Shown here one piece after another: positions 8,201-15,488 of a DNA stretch of 23,231 nucleotides. Location: NCBI GenBank assembly GCA_902836725.1, contig CADFRV010000008.1:1-23231 (forward strand), read 5' to 3'. Each line of letters begins with the position of its first letter. Positions within the stretch are counted from its first letter, which is position 1. The notes beneath the pieces were generated by a model. That model was not told the origin of the DNA, made no database searches, and saw only the letters and a list, made by a program, of their open reading frames with translations. Source of the DNA: Muribaculaceae bacterium (lineage in GTDB: Bacteria; Bacteroidota; Bacteroidia; Bacteroidales; Muribaculaceae). A program made the position numbers and the translations under genes.

Positions 8201-8568
8201 CCGGGCTGCATGAGGATTTCAGGTATCTGAACGACAGCTTCGAGGACTATGACATAGTGGACGTGCAGGATAAGTTCAGGGTGCATTTCGCCAACGGTGT
8301 CACGCGGCATTTCGGAAGCACGAACCGTGGGGTGAATCTCAGCGCCGAGCATATCCGTGGCGATTTCGATTATGTCAACGGCAAATGGATTTTCATTGTT
8401 TCTGTAAAACCGTCGGCAACGGCTGTGGCAATGACAGACGGCAATATGTTCGTGCGCAACGGCAGCACAAACCGGCGCATTCCCTCTGAAACCGAGCGTC
8501 GTCTGTTCGCCGAGAACAGAAGGCGCGAGTATGGTGCCGATAGTGTAAGCGTGGCAGGGGAGATATAG
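5233..8568 (+). CDS. large OB-like protein with C-terminal Schlafen AlbA_2 domain
   Basis: A 1111-residue protein with no signal peptide or membrane segment, presumably cytosolic. The C-terminal ~180 residues are a Schlafen AlbA_2-type domain: ESDVVELK (935-942), then FLNTAGGTIYIGVRDNGDISGL, a late strand NGKWIFIVSV and the exit FVRNGSTNRRIPSE. E935, E940 and D985 reproduce the E-x4-E...D spacing style of tRNA-cleaving Schlafens; that comparison is from memory. The region at about 547-630 looks like an S1/OB-type strand set (IGDEVTVRVTG ... LLLKAEVTGID). Similar beta-rich segments are at about 1-60, 75-140 and 640-720, with helical stretches at about 165-520 and 720-930. The divergent AAA_4 ATPase often found after AlbA_2 is absent. 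RNA binding or cleavage is the best inference; translation or stress control and defence are both possible. It has no operon partner: a terminator lies upstream and 223 nt separate it from the next gene. No good promoter was found in 5143-5232. Confidence 0.75.
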   Translation: MKFVENQKYTLPVVEMGVLIDRGRPYLTVEHEGNNYQVQAYKFQKAAPPRELQCFYKGGQLKQDLEWVLPQVYRQGEIYTFRVLSERYNGMQTLIDDNEGINHRMPTSASAPLKRGSTVKCRVDGFEPGYLKLTVIDDGNDRLLTVYTPEEISGLVIKHRPEARLLRRIFRNNETLAPALTQARAGNPRWVLTLIEIVENELPGWVTMRYPRQIRLIEAFIEICTRLIENSPYLADFGERERADARVRISRTITHAGDYVEALTLKEQGTAEEFVVSVVDSLSTTGYIYQPERKMRIVMALFGIEPVWVRTYINDIFKVILARHADRSFMELFSQAFIEMLDIFISNENRFSGYADNSALRELVTAIAMQLLLTTDIDFPRWGLYRAMLYRYASLFNKGNVTNSRRLIKKAFDSLLDRCDSRLEFSWGDLENITILCTTRLTADTEGEGAMVSAVFDGGGISLRMVDSDIVISRSDNPSTARNVLPAKFFPDRDIKIILPGRLEERISSDEHNMGRIRRMWKEALAALLEKNVRERHVASRKQSPAIGDEVTVRVTGRRAESFPPEFNCVIEDPIYEGRGVIGIVDIVGYHVNADDYTFMAQEGEYLLLKAEVTGIDEDDETLRFSMRSRLSTFIYETANRFKNNRETLQGIITDTERNAKFYLGLADDGFTFSIPKQEYPGLSKSTVVEFTINFAERDRSKPDTNIIVNASLSKVLDICEKQSDYCEQAMNHLLYDYAEGNTYVSADGEIVETDMREADMFLDNEDVNEVIRLVDCLSQLHPENQAVTYGYIAVAHILAVMVSDAAAERNFALRMDLIKAISDFADTGRVDAAKVRDLSARVENQGIDPAVNHLMVQLKVLSLLGMPWDECEYLHDVALRSETLSLVSLARQVLAYNLLQGIHQTDTERRNLKKEIFRTLNLRPASTDAVIPHESDVVELKTSLIYPAGARMHADETRQVAEIMEEICGFLNTAGGTIYIGVRDNGDISGLHEDFRYLNDSFEDYDIVDVQDKFRVHFANGVTRHFGSTNRGVNLSAEHIRGDFDYVNGKWIFIVSVKPSATAVAMTDGNMFVRNGSTNRRIPSETERRLFAENRRREYGADSVSVAGEI

Positions 8569-8684
8569 CGCGCCGCTCTTCACACGCCATATTTCCGGTG
8601 GCTATATTCCCTCCATGCGGTAAGCTGTCTCGAGTATGATGGTCCGGTGAACATTTGATGTTACAAACATGTTTCAATTACAGA

Positions 8685-8755
8685 CGGAAGTATATGTATG
8701 GCGATAGTCCTTCATATATATTCCGCCTGAAAAAATCCTTGTCCCACGGACAGGG
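8685..8755 (+). other. two hairpins upstream of the PepSY-like gene
   Basis: The 223-bp gap 8569-8791 holds no recognisable promoter box or terminator. It does contain an imperfect hairpin with CGGAA (8685-8689) against TTCCG (8721-8725), continued by AT-rich pairing. A compact hairpin follows: CCTTGTCC (8737-8744), loop CAC, GGACAGGG (8748-8755, one G-U). Neither has a T-run, so they are not terminators. The second could be part of the 5' leader of the gene at 8792. Confidence 0.35.
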
Positions 8756-8791
8756 GAATTGTGAGCATTTATTCATCAAAAAATCGAGGCG

Positions 8792-9352
8792 ATGAAAAAG
8801 ATTATGGAATTCAGACACTACATCGGGGTTGTGGCATTGATATTGTCATCTGTATTTTGCATTCATCTCTCAGCGCAGGATAATGCGGCATATGAATACA
8901 TTGCGCCACGTGCGGGCGCGGAGGAGATACCTATGGGATTTTCAGGCGTGGGCCCTGTGGTTTCCGGAAGTGTGGATTACTCGAGCCTCCCGTCAAAGGC
9001 ACGTAAGTTTCTCCAGAAGCATTGCGACGGGCATGCCGTGGTAAAATGCGAGAAGACCTTCACATCGGGCGATTTCCAGATAGCGCTTGCCGACGGCATT
9101 GAGATGGAATTCAATTCCAAAGGAGAGCTGGTGGACATCACCGCTCCCAGGAATTATTCCCTCGCGCCGGTGTTGCTGAAAGCCGTGGTGCCCGGCAAGC
9201 TGTTCCATTTGCTTGAACACAACGGTTTCAAGAACAGTGTGGAAGGTGTGCACCATGATTCGGCCGGTTACAGGCTTGATGTGGCTGATCCGGTGTTCCA
9301 TCAGGTATGCTACGATCCTTCCGGCGTGCTCACTCTCATTGTCGACAGGTGA
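8792..9352 (+). CDS. exported PepSY-like (DUF2874/BLIP-like) protein
   Basis: 186 residues with an N-terminal signal sequence (hydrophobic VVALILSSVFCIHLSA, likely signal peptidase I cut after LSA). The mature part resembles the PepSY-like family often annotated in Bacteroides as beta-lactamase-inhibitor-like. SLPSKARKFLQKHCDGHAV (a helix opening each PepSY-like unit) is followed by FQIALADGIEMEFNSKGELVDI, the characteristic strand pair. A second, degenerate copy follows (KLFHLLEHNGFKNSV ... YRLDV ... VCYDPSGVL), making two tandem units. The role of this periplasmic family is not established, and inhibition of peptidases or lactamases should not be assumed. An ATG at 8804 is an alternative start, but 8792 gives the basic n-region. 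It is probably monocistronic and convergent with the beta-galactosidase gene. Confidence 0.7.
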   Translation: MKKIMEFRHYIGVVALILSSVFCIHLSAQDNAAYEYIAPRAGAEEIPMGFSGVGPVVSGSVDYSSLPSKARKFLQKHCDGHAVVKCEKTFTSGDFQIALADGIEMEFNSKGELVDITAPRNYSLAPVLLKAVVPGKLFHLLEHNGFKNSVEGVHHDSAGYRLDVADPVFHQVCYDPSGVLTLIVDR

Positions 9353-9450
9353 GATTTACCGACAGTAATATCTACCGGCGGCAATATGGAGACCGGGCCT
9401 CGGCGGGGACGGCAACAGAAGTCGTGCGGATTATGGATATGACATAGCAG

Positions 9451-9487
9451 ACCGGCGCAGATTCCGTTATGTGGGATTTGCGCCGGT
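9451..9487. terminator. hairpin between convergent genes, possible bidirectional terminator
   Basis: A perfect 9-bp GC-rich stem (ACCGGCGCA 9451-9459 with TGCGCCGGT 9479-9487) has a 19-nt loop and lies 27 nt from the stop of the minus-strand beta-galactosidase. T-tracts are weak on both sides (AGATTATTT on the plus side), so efficiency is uncertain. It is the only terminator-like structure seen in 9353-9513. Confidence 0.5.
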
Positions 9488-9513
9488 AGATTATTTAAGA
9501 GTGTGTGGTTATG

Positions 9514-12500
9514 TTACTTTGAGGTCTGCGTGGGTTCGATGCGGAATGAATAGCTGTATGTCTTGCCTCCGTCGATATTGTATTTCGGACGGGGCCCCGG
9601 GCCACAGCTGGCATTGCCGAGACCGCGCTGCACGCAGTCAAGGTTGAGCACTACTTCCGCGCGGCGGATATTGTCGAGGTCATGGCCGTATTTCACATTC
9701 CAGAGATCGGGATCGGTGTAATGCAGTGCCGTGAAGTCGATGGTGCCTACGGGTGTGACGCGTATGCCGTTGCCGTTGTTGTCGGTGAGTGTGAGCCAGC
9801 GCACGTCGGTGCGTCCTCCCATGCTCTGGGCGCGCACGTAATATTCACGCATATTGTCGACGGTGCTCTTGTAGAGACCGACGTTTGCGGCATTCTTGCG
9901 GTCCTGGTAGTTTTCTATAGGTCCGCGGCCATACCACTCTATATTCTCGAGAGCCGGATTCAGGAATGTCTGAAGTGCCAGACGGGGAAGGTTGGAGTGC
10001 TCGGACGGTGTGAAAGAGGCGTCGATATCGACTATGCCGTTGCCGTAAAGTGTGTATTCCACTCTGTGGGGCACTTTGGCTGATCCTACTGTGGCTTCGA
10101 GATTGGTGACAACTCTGATGGATTTGCCGTCGGGAGCCAGTTCATATGTGAAATTCTTGACCTCGACAGGTGTGTCGGTCCAGTCGCGTACATCGTTGTT
10201 GATGGAGCGGTACCAGTTGAATCCTGGGCCTTCCATGCCGTGGATAATCTCGCGGTCGCCGTAACGGAGGCTTACGAGGCGTCCTGTGCGGTTATCGAAT
10301 TTTGCACGCACAGTGTTGTTTTCGGCATGCAGGAAACGGCGTCCTTCCATATACATGTCAAGCGGCTTGATTTCGGCAGATGTGGCGTCGAATGCGGCGG
10401 GTGCGTTCTGATGGTCGTTGAGTGCGAACTGCGCGGAGGCAACCACGTGTCCTTTCGGTGCCCAGATAGTGGCATCTTTTAGTTTCACCTCATAGTTCAC
10501 GAAATATTCCGCGTCCTTGTCCTTCATATTCTGGCTGAGGGGCAAGGTCTCGTCTATTTTGCCGCCGGGCGCTACAGACGGGAAATCGACAGTGCCTTCG
10601 GAGACAGGTATGCCGTTTTCCATGAGCGTGTATTCGAGATAGAAACCGTCGAGGTTCAGATGGGTGTATTTGTTGAGGATCTCTACTTTGTCTGTATCTG
10701 TCTGCTTGAATCCGATGTACTGGTAGACTTTCTTTACCTCCAGCAGTTTCGGTGTCACGCGGCGGTCGGGGGTGATGATGCCGTTGATACAGAAATCGTT
10801 GTCGTTGGGGTAATCGCCGAACGAGCCTCCGAAATAGAAATGGTCCTCAGGCTCACCCTGTTTATTGAGTCCCTGGTCTACCCAGTCCCAGATGCAGCCC
10901 CCGATCATGCGCTGTGAATGGTTCTCGATGTAGTCCCAGTACTCCTCGAGGTTGCCGATGGCGTTGCCCATGGCATGTGCGTATTCGCAAAGGAAGAACG
11001 GTTTGCCGCGGTTCTGGCGGTCAGTCTCCATCATGCTTTCGATAGAGGGATACATGCGGGAGTCTATGTCGGCCTGGTCATTCATCCCCTCGTAGTGGAT
11101 GATGCGGTTGTCGATTGCCTTGATGGCGTTGTATTCGGCGGTGATGTTGCTTCCTCCACCCGATTCGTTGCCGAGCGACCAGAAGATAACCGACGGGTGG
11201 TTTTTGTCGCGTTCGGCCATACGCACGCCGCGGTCCACATATGCGCCCTCCCAGGAGGGTTTGTTGGTGATCGAATGGTTGCCGTGGCATTCCTGGTCGG
11301 CTTCGTCCATCACATACAGTCCGTAGTAGTCATAGAGGGCATACATGCGCGGATCGTTGGGATAGTGGCTGGTGCGCACCGTGTTTAGGTTGTGGCGTTT
11401 GAACAGAAGGATATCCTCTATCATGCTTTCCACAGGTATGGCCTTGCCGTATTTGGGATGGGTGTCGTGGCGGTTGGCGCCTTTGAAGAGGGTGAGTTTG
11501 CCGTTGATATACACTTTGTTGTCGCGTATCTCTATTTTACGGAAACCGTATTTCTGACTGGTGGCTTCTGTCACGTTCCCTTTACCGTCAAGAAGCTCGA
11601 GGTTCACGGTATAGAGGTTGGGGGTCTCGGCTGACCAGAGCGCGGGGGAGGGGATTTCGGCTACACCCTCTACGGCGATCTCCTGCGAGGGAGCCACTTT
11701 GGTCTCCGGGGTAGTGAACCTGGCGAGCTGCTTGCCTGCGGCATCGAGTACCGACACGCGCACCGACGCCGGGGCGTTTTTCCCGGTGTGGTTGCGTATC
11801 TTGCTCTTTACGTTGAGTGTGGCATGGTCGAAGCGGTCGTTGAGCGTGGATGTGAGGTACATGTCGCGGAGCTGTACCTTAGGGGTCGCCACCAGATATA
11901 CGTCGCGGTGTATGCCGCTGAGGCGGAACATATCCTGGTCTTCAAGATAGCTGCCGTCAGACCATCGGTATACCTCCACCGACACGCTGTTCTTGCCCGG
12001 ATGCACATACTTGGTGATATCGAAGCGGGCGTCGTTGTTGGCTCCCTGGCTGTATCCCACCTTTTTGCCGTTTATCCAGAGATACATGGCGCTGTATACG
12101 CCGTTGAAATGTATGAAGATCTCCTTGTCCTTCCAGTCGGCGGGAATAGTGAAGTCGCGGCGGTATGATCCTACGGCATTGGGCTCCTCGATTGTGGTAT
12201 AGTCGCGCTGTCCCTGTATGAAGGGGGGATTGTTTCTGAACGGATATGTTATGTTGGTGTATATAGGTGTGCCGTATCCTTCCATTTCCCAGTTTGACGG
12301 CACTGTGATGTCGTCCCATCCGGAGGTATTGTAGTTCTGTTTGTAGAAATCCGCAGGACGGTCTTCAGGCTTTTTTGACCAGATAAATTTCCATTTCCCG
12401 TTGAGCAGTATGAATCGGCTGGAGTTCGTGCGTTCCCAGGGATGGCCGTATGCGGGATCGGCAGTCATTTCCGTGACATTGGCATATGGGATGAATGTGG

Positions 12501-13086
12501 CGTGCCCGGGTTCCTTGTTGATGGCGAATACGCGTTCGTTCTCCCAGTCTTTGTCGCTTGAGGTGCGGAATGTCTCGCTCTTGATTTTGGTTGTGGAATG
12601 CTCGATTTTCCATTTCTGTCCTGCAGACCCTGTGGCCGGCCGGTGGCGCACGGGATCTCCGACAGGAGCTTCGTCGTTTGAACCGAGATTAAACCCAGTG
12701 AGTTCGGAGGTGATGGTCACATATCCGTTGCCGGCGTCGGTGATGCGCCATTGCTGGTTGGGGTTCTCAGTGTTCAGCGGCCATACTATGGCGTCGCACT
12801 CTTTTGCTCCCTGGCCGCCGTTGTCGATGGCCATTCCGGTGACGGGGCTTAGGATGCAGTAAAGGTCGGGACGGTTATCCACGGGAACGAACTGCCAGAC
12901 CTGCGCCTCGCTCCCTTCAACCGGTTGCGCGATGAAAATACTGGCATTGGGATTTTCAAGTACGAGCCCCTTCTCGTTATGTATCTCATACAGTTTGCCT
13001 TTTTCGGGGGTCCAGGCATACATGGCCGGCAAAGCCCCTGCAAGGCATACGACAGATACGAGAATTCTGTTTCTAATCGTGTTCAT
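9514..13086 (-). CDS. exported GH2 LacZ-type beta-galactosidase with ricin-type domain
   Basis: 1190 residues from the ATG at 13084-13086. This start is preferred over one 54 nt upstream because it begins a signal peptide (MNTIRNRILVSVVCLAGALPAMYA). Domains in order: ricin-type beta-trefoil at about 26-150 with three QxW motifs (QVW, QQW, QKW); GH2 sugar-binding domain with LLNGKWKFIW and VPSNWEMEGYGTPIYTN; immunoglobulin-like GH2 domain; TIM barrel; and a C-terminal Bgal_small_N domain with WYGRGPIENYQDRK. The acid/base is E641 in WSLGNESG and the nucleophile E701 in FLCEYAHAMGN. It should hydrolyse terminal beta-galactosides in the periplasm or at the surface, with the ricin domain perhaps helping to hold a host or plant glycan. 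It follows the CotH gene by 110 nt on the same strand and has its own candidate promoter in that gap. No SusC/SusD pair is in the window. Confidence 0.93.
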   Translation of the reverse strand: MNTIRNRILVSVVCLAGALPAMYAWTPEKGKLYEIHNEKGLVLENPNASIFIAQPVEGSEAQVWQFVPVDNRPDLYCILSPVTGMAIDNGGQGAKECDAIVWPLNTENPNQQWRITDAGNGYVTITSELTGFNLGSNDEAPVGDPVRHRPATGSAGQKWKIEHSTTKIKSETFRTSSDKDWENERVFAINKEPGHATFIPYANVTEMTADPAYGHPWERTNSSRFILLNGKWKFIWSKKPEDRPADFYKQNYNTSGWDDITVPSNWEMEGYGTPIYTNITYPFRNNPPFIQGQRDYTTIEEPNAVGSYRRDFTIPADWKDKEIFIHFNGVYSAMYLWINGKKVGYSQGANNDARFDITKYVHPGKNSVSVEVYRWSDGSYLEDQDMFRLSGIHRDVYLVATPKVQLRDMYLTSTLNDRFDHATLNVKSKIRNHTGKNAPASVRVSVLDAAGKQLARFTTPETKVAPSQEIAVEGVAEIPSPALWSAETPNLYTVNLELLDGKGNVTEATSQKYGFRKIEIRDNKVYINGKLTLFKGANRHDTHPKYGKAIPVESMIEDILLFKRHNLNTVRTSHYPNDPRMYALYDYYGLYVMDEADQECHGNHSITNKPSWEGAYVDRGVRMAERDKNHPSVIFWSLGNESGGGSNITAEYNAIKAIDNRIIHYEGMNDQADIDSRMYPSIESMMETDRQNRGKPFFLCEYAHAMGNAIGNLEEYWDYIENHSQRMIGGCIWDWVDQGLNKQGEPEDHFYFGGSFGDYPNDNDFCINGIITPDRRVTPKLLEVKKVYQYIGFKQTDTDKVEILNKYTHLNLDGFYLEYTLMENGIPVSEGTVDFPSVAPGGKIDETLPLSQNMKDKDAEYFVNYEVKLKDATIWAPKGHVVASAQFALNDHQNAPAAFDATSAEIKPLDMYMEGRRFLHAENNTVRAKFDNRTGRLVSLRYGDREIIHGMEGPGFNWYRSINNDVRDWTDTPVEVKNFTYELAPDGKSIRVVTNLEATVGSAKVPHRVEYTLYGNGIVDIDASFTPSEHSNLPRLALQTFLNPALENIEWYGRGPIENYQDRKNAANVGLYKSTVDNMREYYVRAQSMGGRTDVRWLTLTDNNGNGIRVTPVGTIDFTALHYTDPDLWNVKYGHDLDNIRRAEVVLNLDCVQRGLGNASCGPGPRPKYNIDGGKTYSYSFRIEPTQTSK

Positions 13087-13099
13087 GGTGTGATAATGA

Positions 13100-13143
13100 A
13101 GTTTGCCGACAAAAATACTATAAATTATTCTTGTCGGCAAACT
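13100..13143 (-). promoter_or_regulatory. promoter embedded in a 13-bp perfect inverted repeat
   Basis: The arms AGTTTGCCGACAA (13100-13112) and TTGTCGGCAAACT (13131-13143) are perfect inverses with an 18-nt spacer. Read on the minus strand, the first arm supplies the -33 box TTTG (13138-13141). After exactly 20 nt comes TATTTTTG (13110-13117), an exact TAnnTTTG -7 box that runs into the second arm. Arm centres are about 31 bp apart, close to three helical turns, as expected for an operator. No T-run follows on the minus strand, so a terminator is unlikely. Expression of the beta-galactosidase from here would give a leader of under 20 nt. Confidence 0.6.
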
Positions 13144-13196
13144 ATGTGATTGTCTATTTTACTGATTTGTAATATTCAGTGTTATATCGGTTACGG

Positions 13197-15158
13197 TCAG
13201 ATGGAGAATTTGGCTGATGCCCCTTCTTCGGTGCGCACGATATAGATGCCGGGCATGAGCGATGAGCTTGTGCCTTTCCCTTTGAAGCAGAGACGGCCGT
13301 CGATGGTATATATGCTGAACGCGCCTCCGTCGGCCAGAGCCACACGGTCGCCCACGATAACGAGATCGGGTTCTGGGGCTATCTCCTTGTCAGCTTCCGG
13401 CAGTATTACGGATGCAGCCTCGGGGTCGTAGTCCAGGAACGATTTTTCGTCAAGGCGGGGGATACGCTCTTTGATGTATGTCTTGAGATTTTCCACAGCT
13501 TCCTCGAACGACTGCTCGGCGCGGGGGTTGGTGAAGATATGTTTGCCAAGCACATCCCAGCGCATGAAGTTCAGGTCGGCCGAGGTCTTCATCTGTTCCG
13601 CCCAATTGTCGATGTATGCGCAGAGCGATTCGCCGTTGAGGTCGTTTTCGTTGCGTGCGATAGACCAGATCTGTGATCGCTGTGCCTTTGCCTTGCTGTC
13701 GGAATTGAATATGCGTTTATGGAAACTGAGCATGCCGTTGGCAATAGGTCCGCGTCCGCTGAGCGACACGAGTTCCCTCAGATTGTTTGTCGGATATACG
13801 CGGCTGTCATTGTCGAAGGCAAGTTCGGAGTCCCAAATCGGGCCGGCATGAATGTGGTCGTCGCCACGCTCCTTGTACATATGCACGCTCCATACGCAGT
13901 CGGCATTGCCGATTATCTCCTGGCAGATGAAGTATCTCAGGTAAGAATCCAGATCAAGCATTGTGCGGTAGCCTATGGCCGGATCGGAATAAGTCCTTGA
14001 GAAAACGAGTTTGTCAAGCTGGCTGAAATAGTCATGGATATAGGCAAACTGCTCGGGTGTGCCGCCGTCGTCGGGGCTTTTTACTGTCACAGGTATTCCT
14101 GATCTCTCGGATGTGAACCATGTGCCTTCGGGTTCCTGGTCGGCATACGAGTCGATCTCGATATGGTAGCCTCCGGTGAGTGCCTCACCTTCGATATCTG
14201 TCTCCTCCATTTCGGTGACGGGGATGCGTCCCTTATTTACCTCAACCTGGTCGCAAAGCTGGTAGCACCCTTTGAATTCACCGTTGAGCACTACGTCAAC
14301 CGGCTGGCAATAGGGGGTGAATTCGATGCCCATGCGGCGTGAGATCTCGAACGCAAGTATGTTGCGCATGAGGGTCTTGTCGCTGTGGTTGTTGATCAGT
14401 GTCCATTTTTTAGCTTTGGCGGGGGCGTCAAGCACATTCTGCTTTTTGTCGAATTTTATGCGCCAGGGCTTTTTGGGATGTGTGCGCGACGAGTTTCCGC
14501 GTTCGCGTACGGTTGCGGAGGCATCGGTGTCGTAGCTGTTGTTGTTGAGAATGATCACGTTTGACACGATGTCGTGCTCCTTGTCGTAAGGCTCCTGTGA
14601 GTCAACTGTGTTTATCACCACAGTGGGGAGGTTGGAGAACTGGAACATATGTGATTCGTCACCTTCTCCCTCATGTCCGTAGAATTCAAGCTCGGCAAGA
14701 TTGCATCGCACGTTCGACGGGCTTACGTAACGCACGTATCTGAATCCTTTGGAGCAGTTCACATCTCCGTAGCTCATCTGGTTTACGGTGCCTTTCTCGG
14801 TGATGATGTACAGAGGCACTGCATCAAGCCAGTCGGGTGAGTTGGCGCCCTGTATCACAGCCATTTTAACACGGTCTTCACCTTCCCAATAGTCATTGCG
14901 TGGCGCCCAGCCCACACGCTCTATTACGTGGGGGGTGCCGAGATCGAGGCCTCCCCAGGTGTAGGAGCGCTCGAAAGTGGCGAAATAGGTGTCGAAATCG
15001 CCGTCAAACAATGTTTCTACGGTATGTACGGTCGTGGACTCCTGCCCGGTGGCATAGTCTACGCACTTCTGGGTGCCGATTGGGGTTCCGGTGAGTTTCT
15101 CCGCGCCGACAGATGTGAGCGCCGCGGTAGAGAAAAGCAGTAGTAACAGTCTCTTCAT
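13197..15158 (-). CDS. secreted CotH-kinase family protein with F5/8C-like domain and T9SS-like tail
   Basis: 653 residues. Domains in order: signal peptide MKRLLLLLFSTAALTSVGA; a discoidin/F5/8C-like beta-sandwich at about 22-158 (LFDGDFDTYFAT, then the closing CNLAELEFYG); CotH domain at about 175-575; and a C-terminal sorting-like tail (YTIDGRLCFKGKG...LMPGIYIVRT...AKFSI). CotH hallmarks are RERGNSS (218-224), KKPWRIKFD, WTLINNHSDKTLMRN, the QLCDQVEV strand and AGPIWDSELAFDN, where D443 and D449 are candidate metal-binding acids. Characterised CotH proteins of spore coats phosphorylate serines of partner proteins; the activity of bacteroidal secreted homologues is unknown. The F5/8C domain suggests carbohydrate binding. 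It precedes the beta-galactosidase on the same strand with no terminator between, so co-transcription is likely. The start is fixed by the signal peptide. Confidence 0.87.
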   Translation of the reverse strand: MKRLLLLLFSTAALTSVGAEKLTGTPIGTQKCVDYATGQESTTVHTVETLFDGDFDTYFATFERSYTWGGLDLGTPHVIERVGWAPRNDYWEGEDRVKMAVIQGANSPDWLDAVPLYIITEKGTVNQMSYGDVNCSKGFRYVRYVSPSNVRCNLAELEFYGHEGEGDESHMFQFSNLPTVVINTVDSQEPYDKEHDIVSNVIILNNNSYDTDASATVRERGNSSRTHPKKPWRIKFDKKQNVLDAPAKAKKWTLINNHSDKTLMRNILAFEISRRMGIEFTPYCQPVDVVLNGEFKGCYQLCDQVEVNKGRIPVTEMEETDIEGEALTGGYHIEIDSYADQEPEGTWFTSERSGIPVTVKSPDDGGTPEQFAYIHDYFSQLDKLVFSRTYSDPAIGYRTMLDLDSYLRYFICQEIIGNADCVWSVHMYKERGDDHIHAGPIWDSELAFDNDSRVYPTNNLRELVSLSGRGPIANGMLSFHKRIFNSDSKAKAQRSQIWSIARNENDLNGESLCAYIDNWAEQMKTSADLNFMRWDVLGKHIFTNPRAEQSFEEAVENLKTYIKERIPRLDEKSFLDYDPEAASVILPEADKEIAPEPDLVIVGDRVALADGGAFSIYTIDGRLCFKGKGTSSSLMPGIYIVRTEEGASAKFSI

Positions 15159-15224
15159 GGTAACGGTTTAGTTTATACTTGTTTTAATTCTGGTCAGTCA
15201 GTCCCAAAAAAATGGCATGACGTT

Positions 15225-15234
15225 GTCACGTGAC
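15225..15234. promoter_or_regulatory. perfect 10-bp palindrome near the CotH transcription start
   Basis: GTCACGTGAC is its own reverse complement and lies just downstream of the predicted start (about 15241, minus strand) of the CotH gene. This is a place where a repressor could act. A short palindrome can occur by chance, so this is only a candidate operator. Confidence 0.3.
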
Positions 15235-15247
15235 TTGATTGTAACCG

Positions 15248-15278
15248 CGAAGTTACGAAAAATTTCCCGTGATGCAAA
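15248..15278 (-). promoter_or_regulatory. candidate promoter of the CotH/beta-galactosidase unit
   Basis: On the minus strand TTTG (15275-15278) is followed after 19 nt by TAACTTCG (15248-15255), one mismatch from TAnnTTTG. The inferred start near 15241 leaves a leader of about 83 nt. Confidence 0.45.
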
Positions 15279-15446
15279 TTTTCGCAAAATCCTTTTAAAT
15301 AATGTGCGACTGTATCGTCGGGAACCGATGTGGGGGATTGATTGCCCGTACAATGATGCAAATGTTATGAAATAGGGGCACATGCCTCCCCACAGAGGGC
15401 AAGGATTGGCGATATATAAAAAATTCGCTATAAAAATTTCAAAAAT

Positions 15447-15477
15447 GTTGCAAAGAAAAAAATAAAAGCTAACTTTG
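15447..15477 (+). promoter_or_regulatory. promoter of the 2-oxoacid:ferredoxin oxidoreductase operon
   Basis: GTTG (15447-15450, three of four -33 bases) is followed after 19 nt by TAACTTTG (15470-15477), an exact -7 box. An A-rich spacer and upstream region may strengthen it. The inferred start near 15484 gives a ~106-nt leader. Confidence 0.65.
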
Positions 15478-15488
15478 TGATTCGGAAA

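Noticed and set aside
13087..13140. Upstream in-frame ATG for the beta-galactosidase
   Set aside because: It would bury the signal peptide and lie inside the promoter palindrome, upstream of the predicted transcription start.
13100..13143. Reading the inverted repeat as a terminator of the CotH gene
   Set aside because: No T-run follows on the minus strand, and the arms coincide with ideally spaced promoter boxes for the next gene.
15198..15383. A 61-codon minus-strand frame in the divergent intergenic region
   Set aside because: It has atypical composition and no family resemblance, and it overlaps the predicted CotH promoter and operator.
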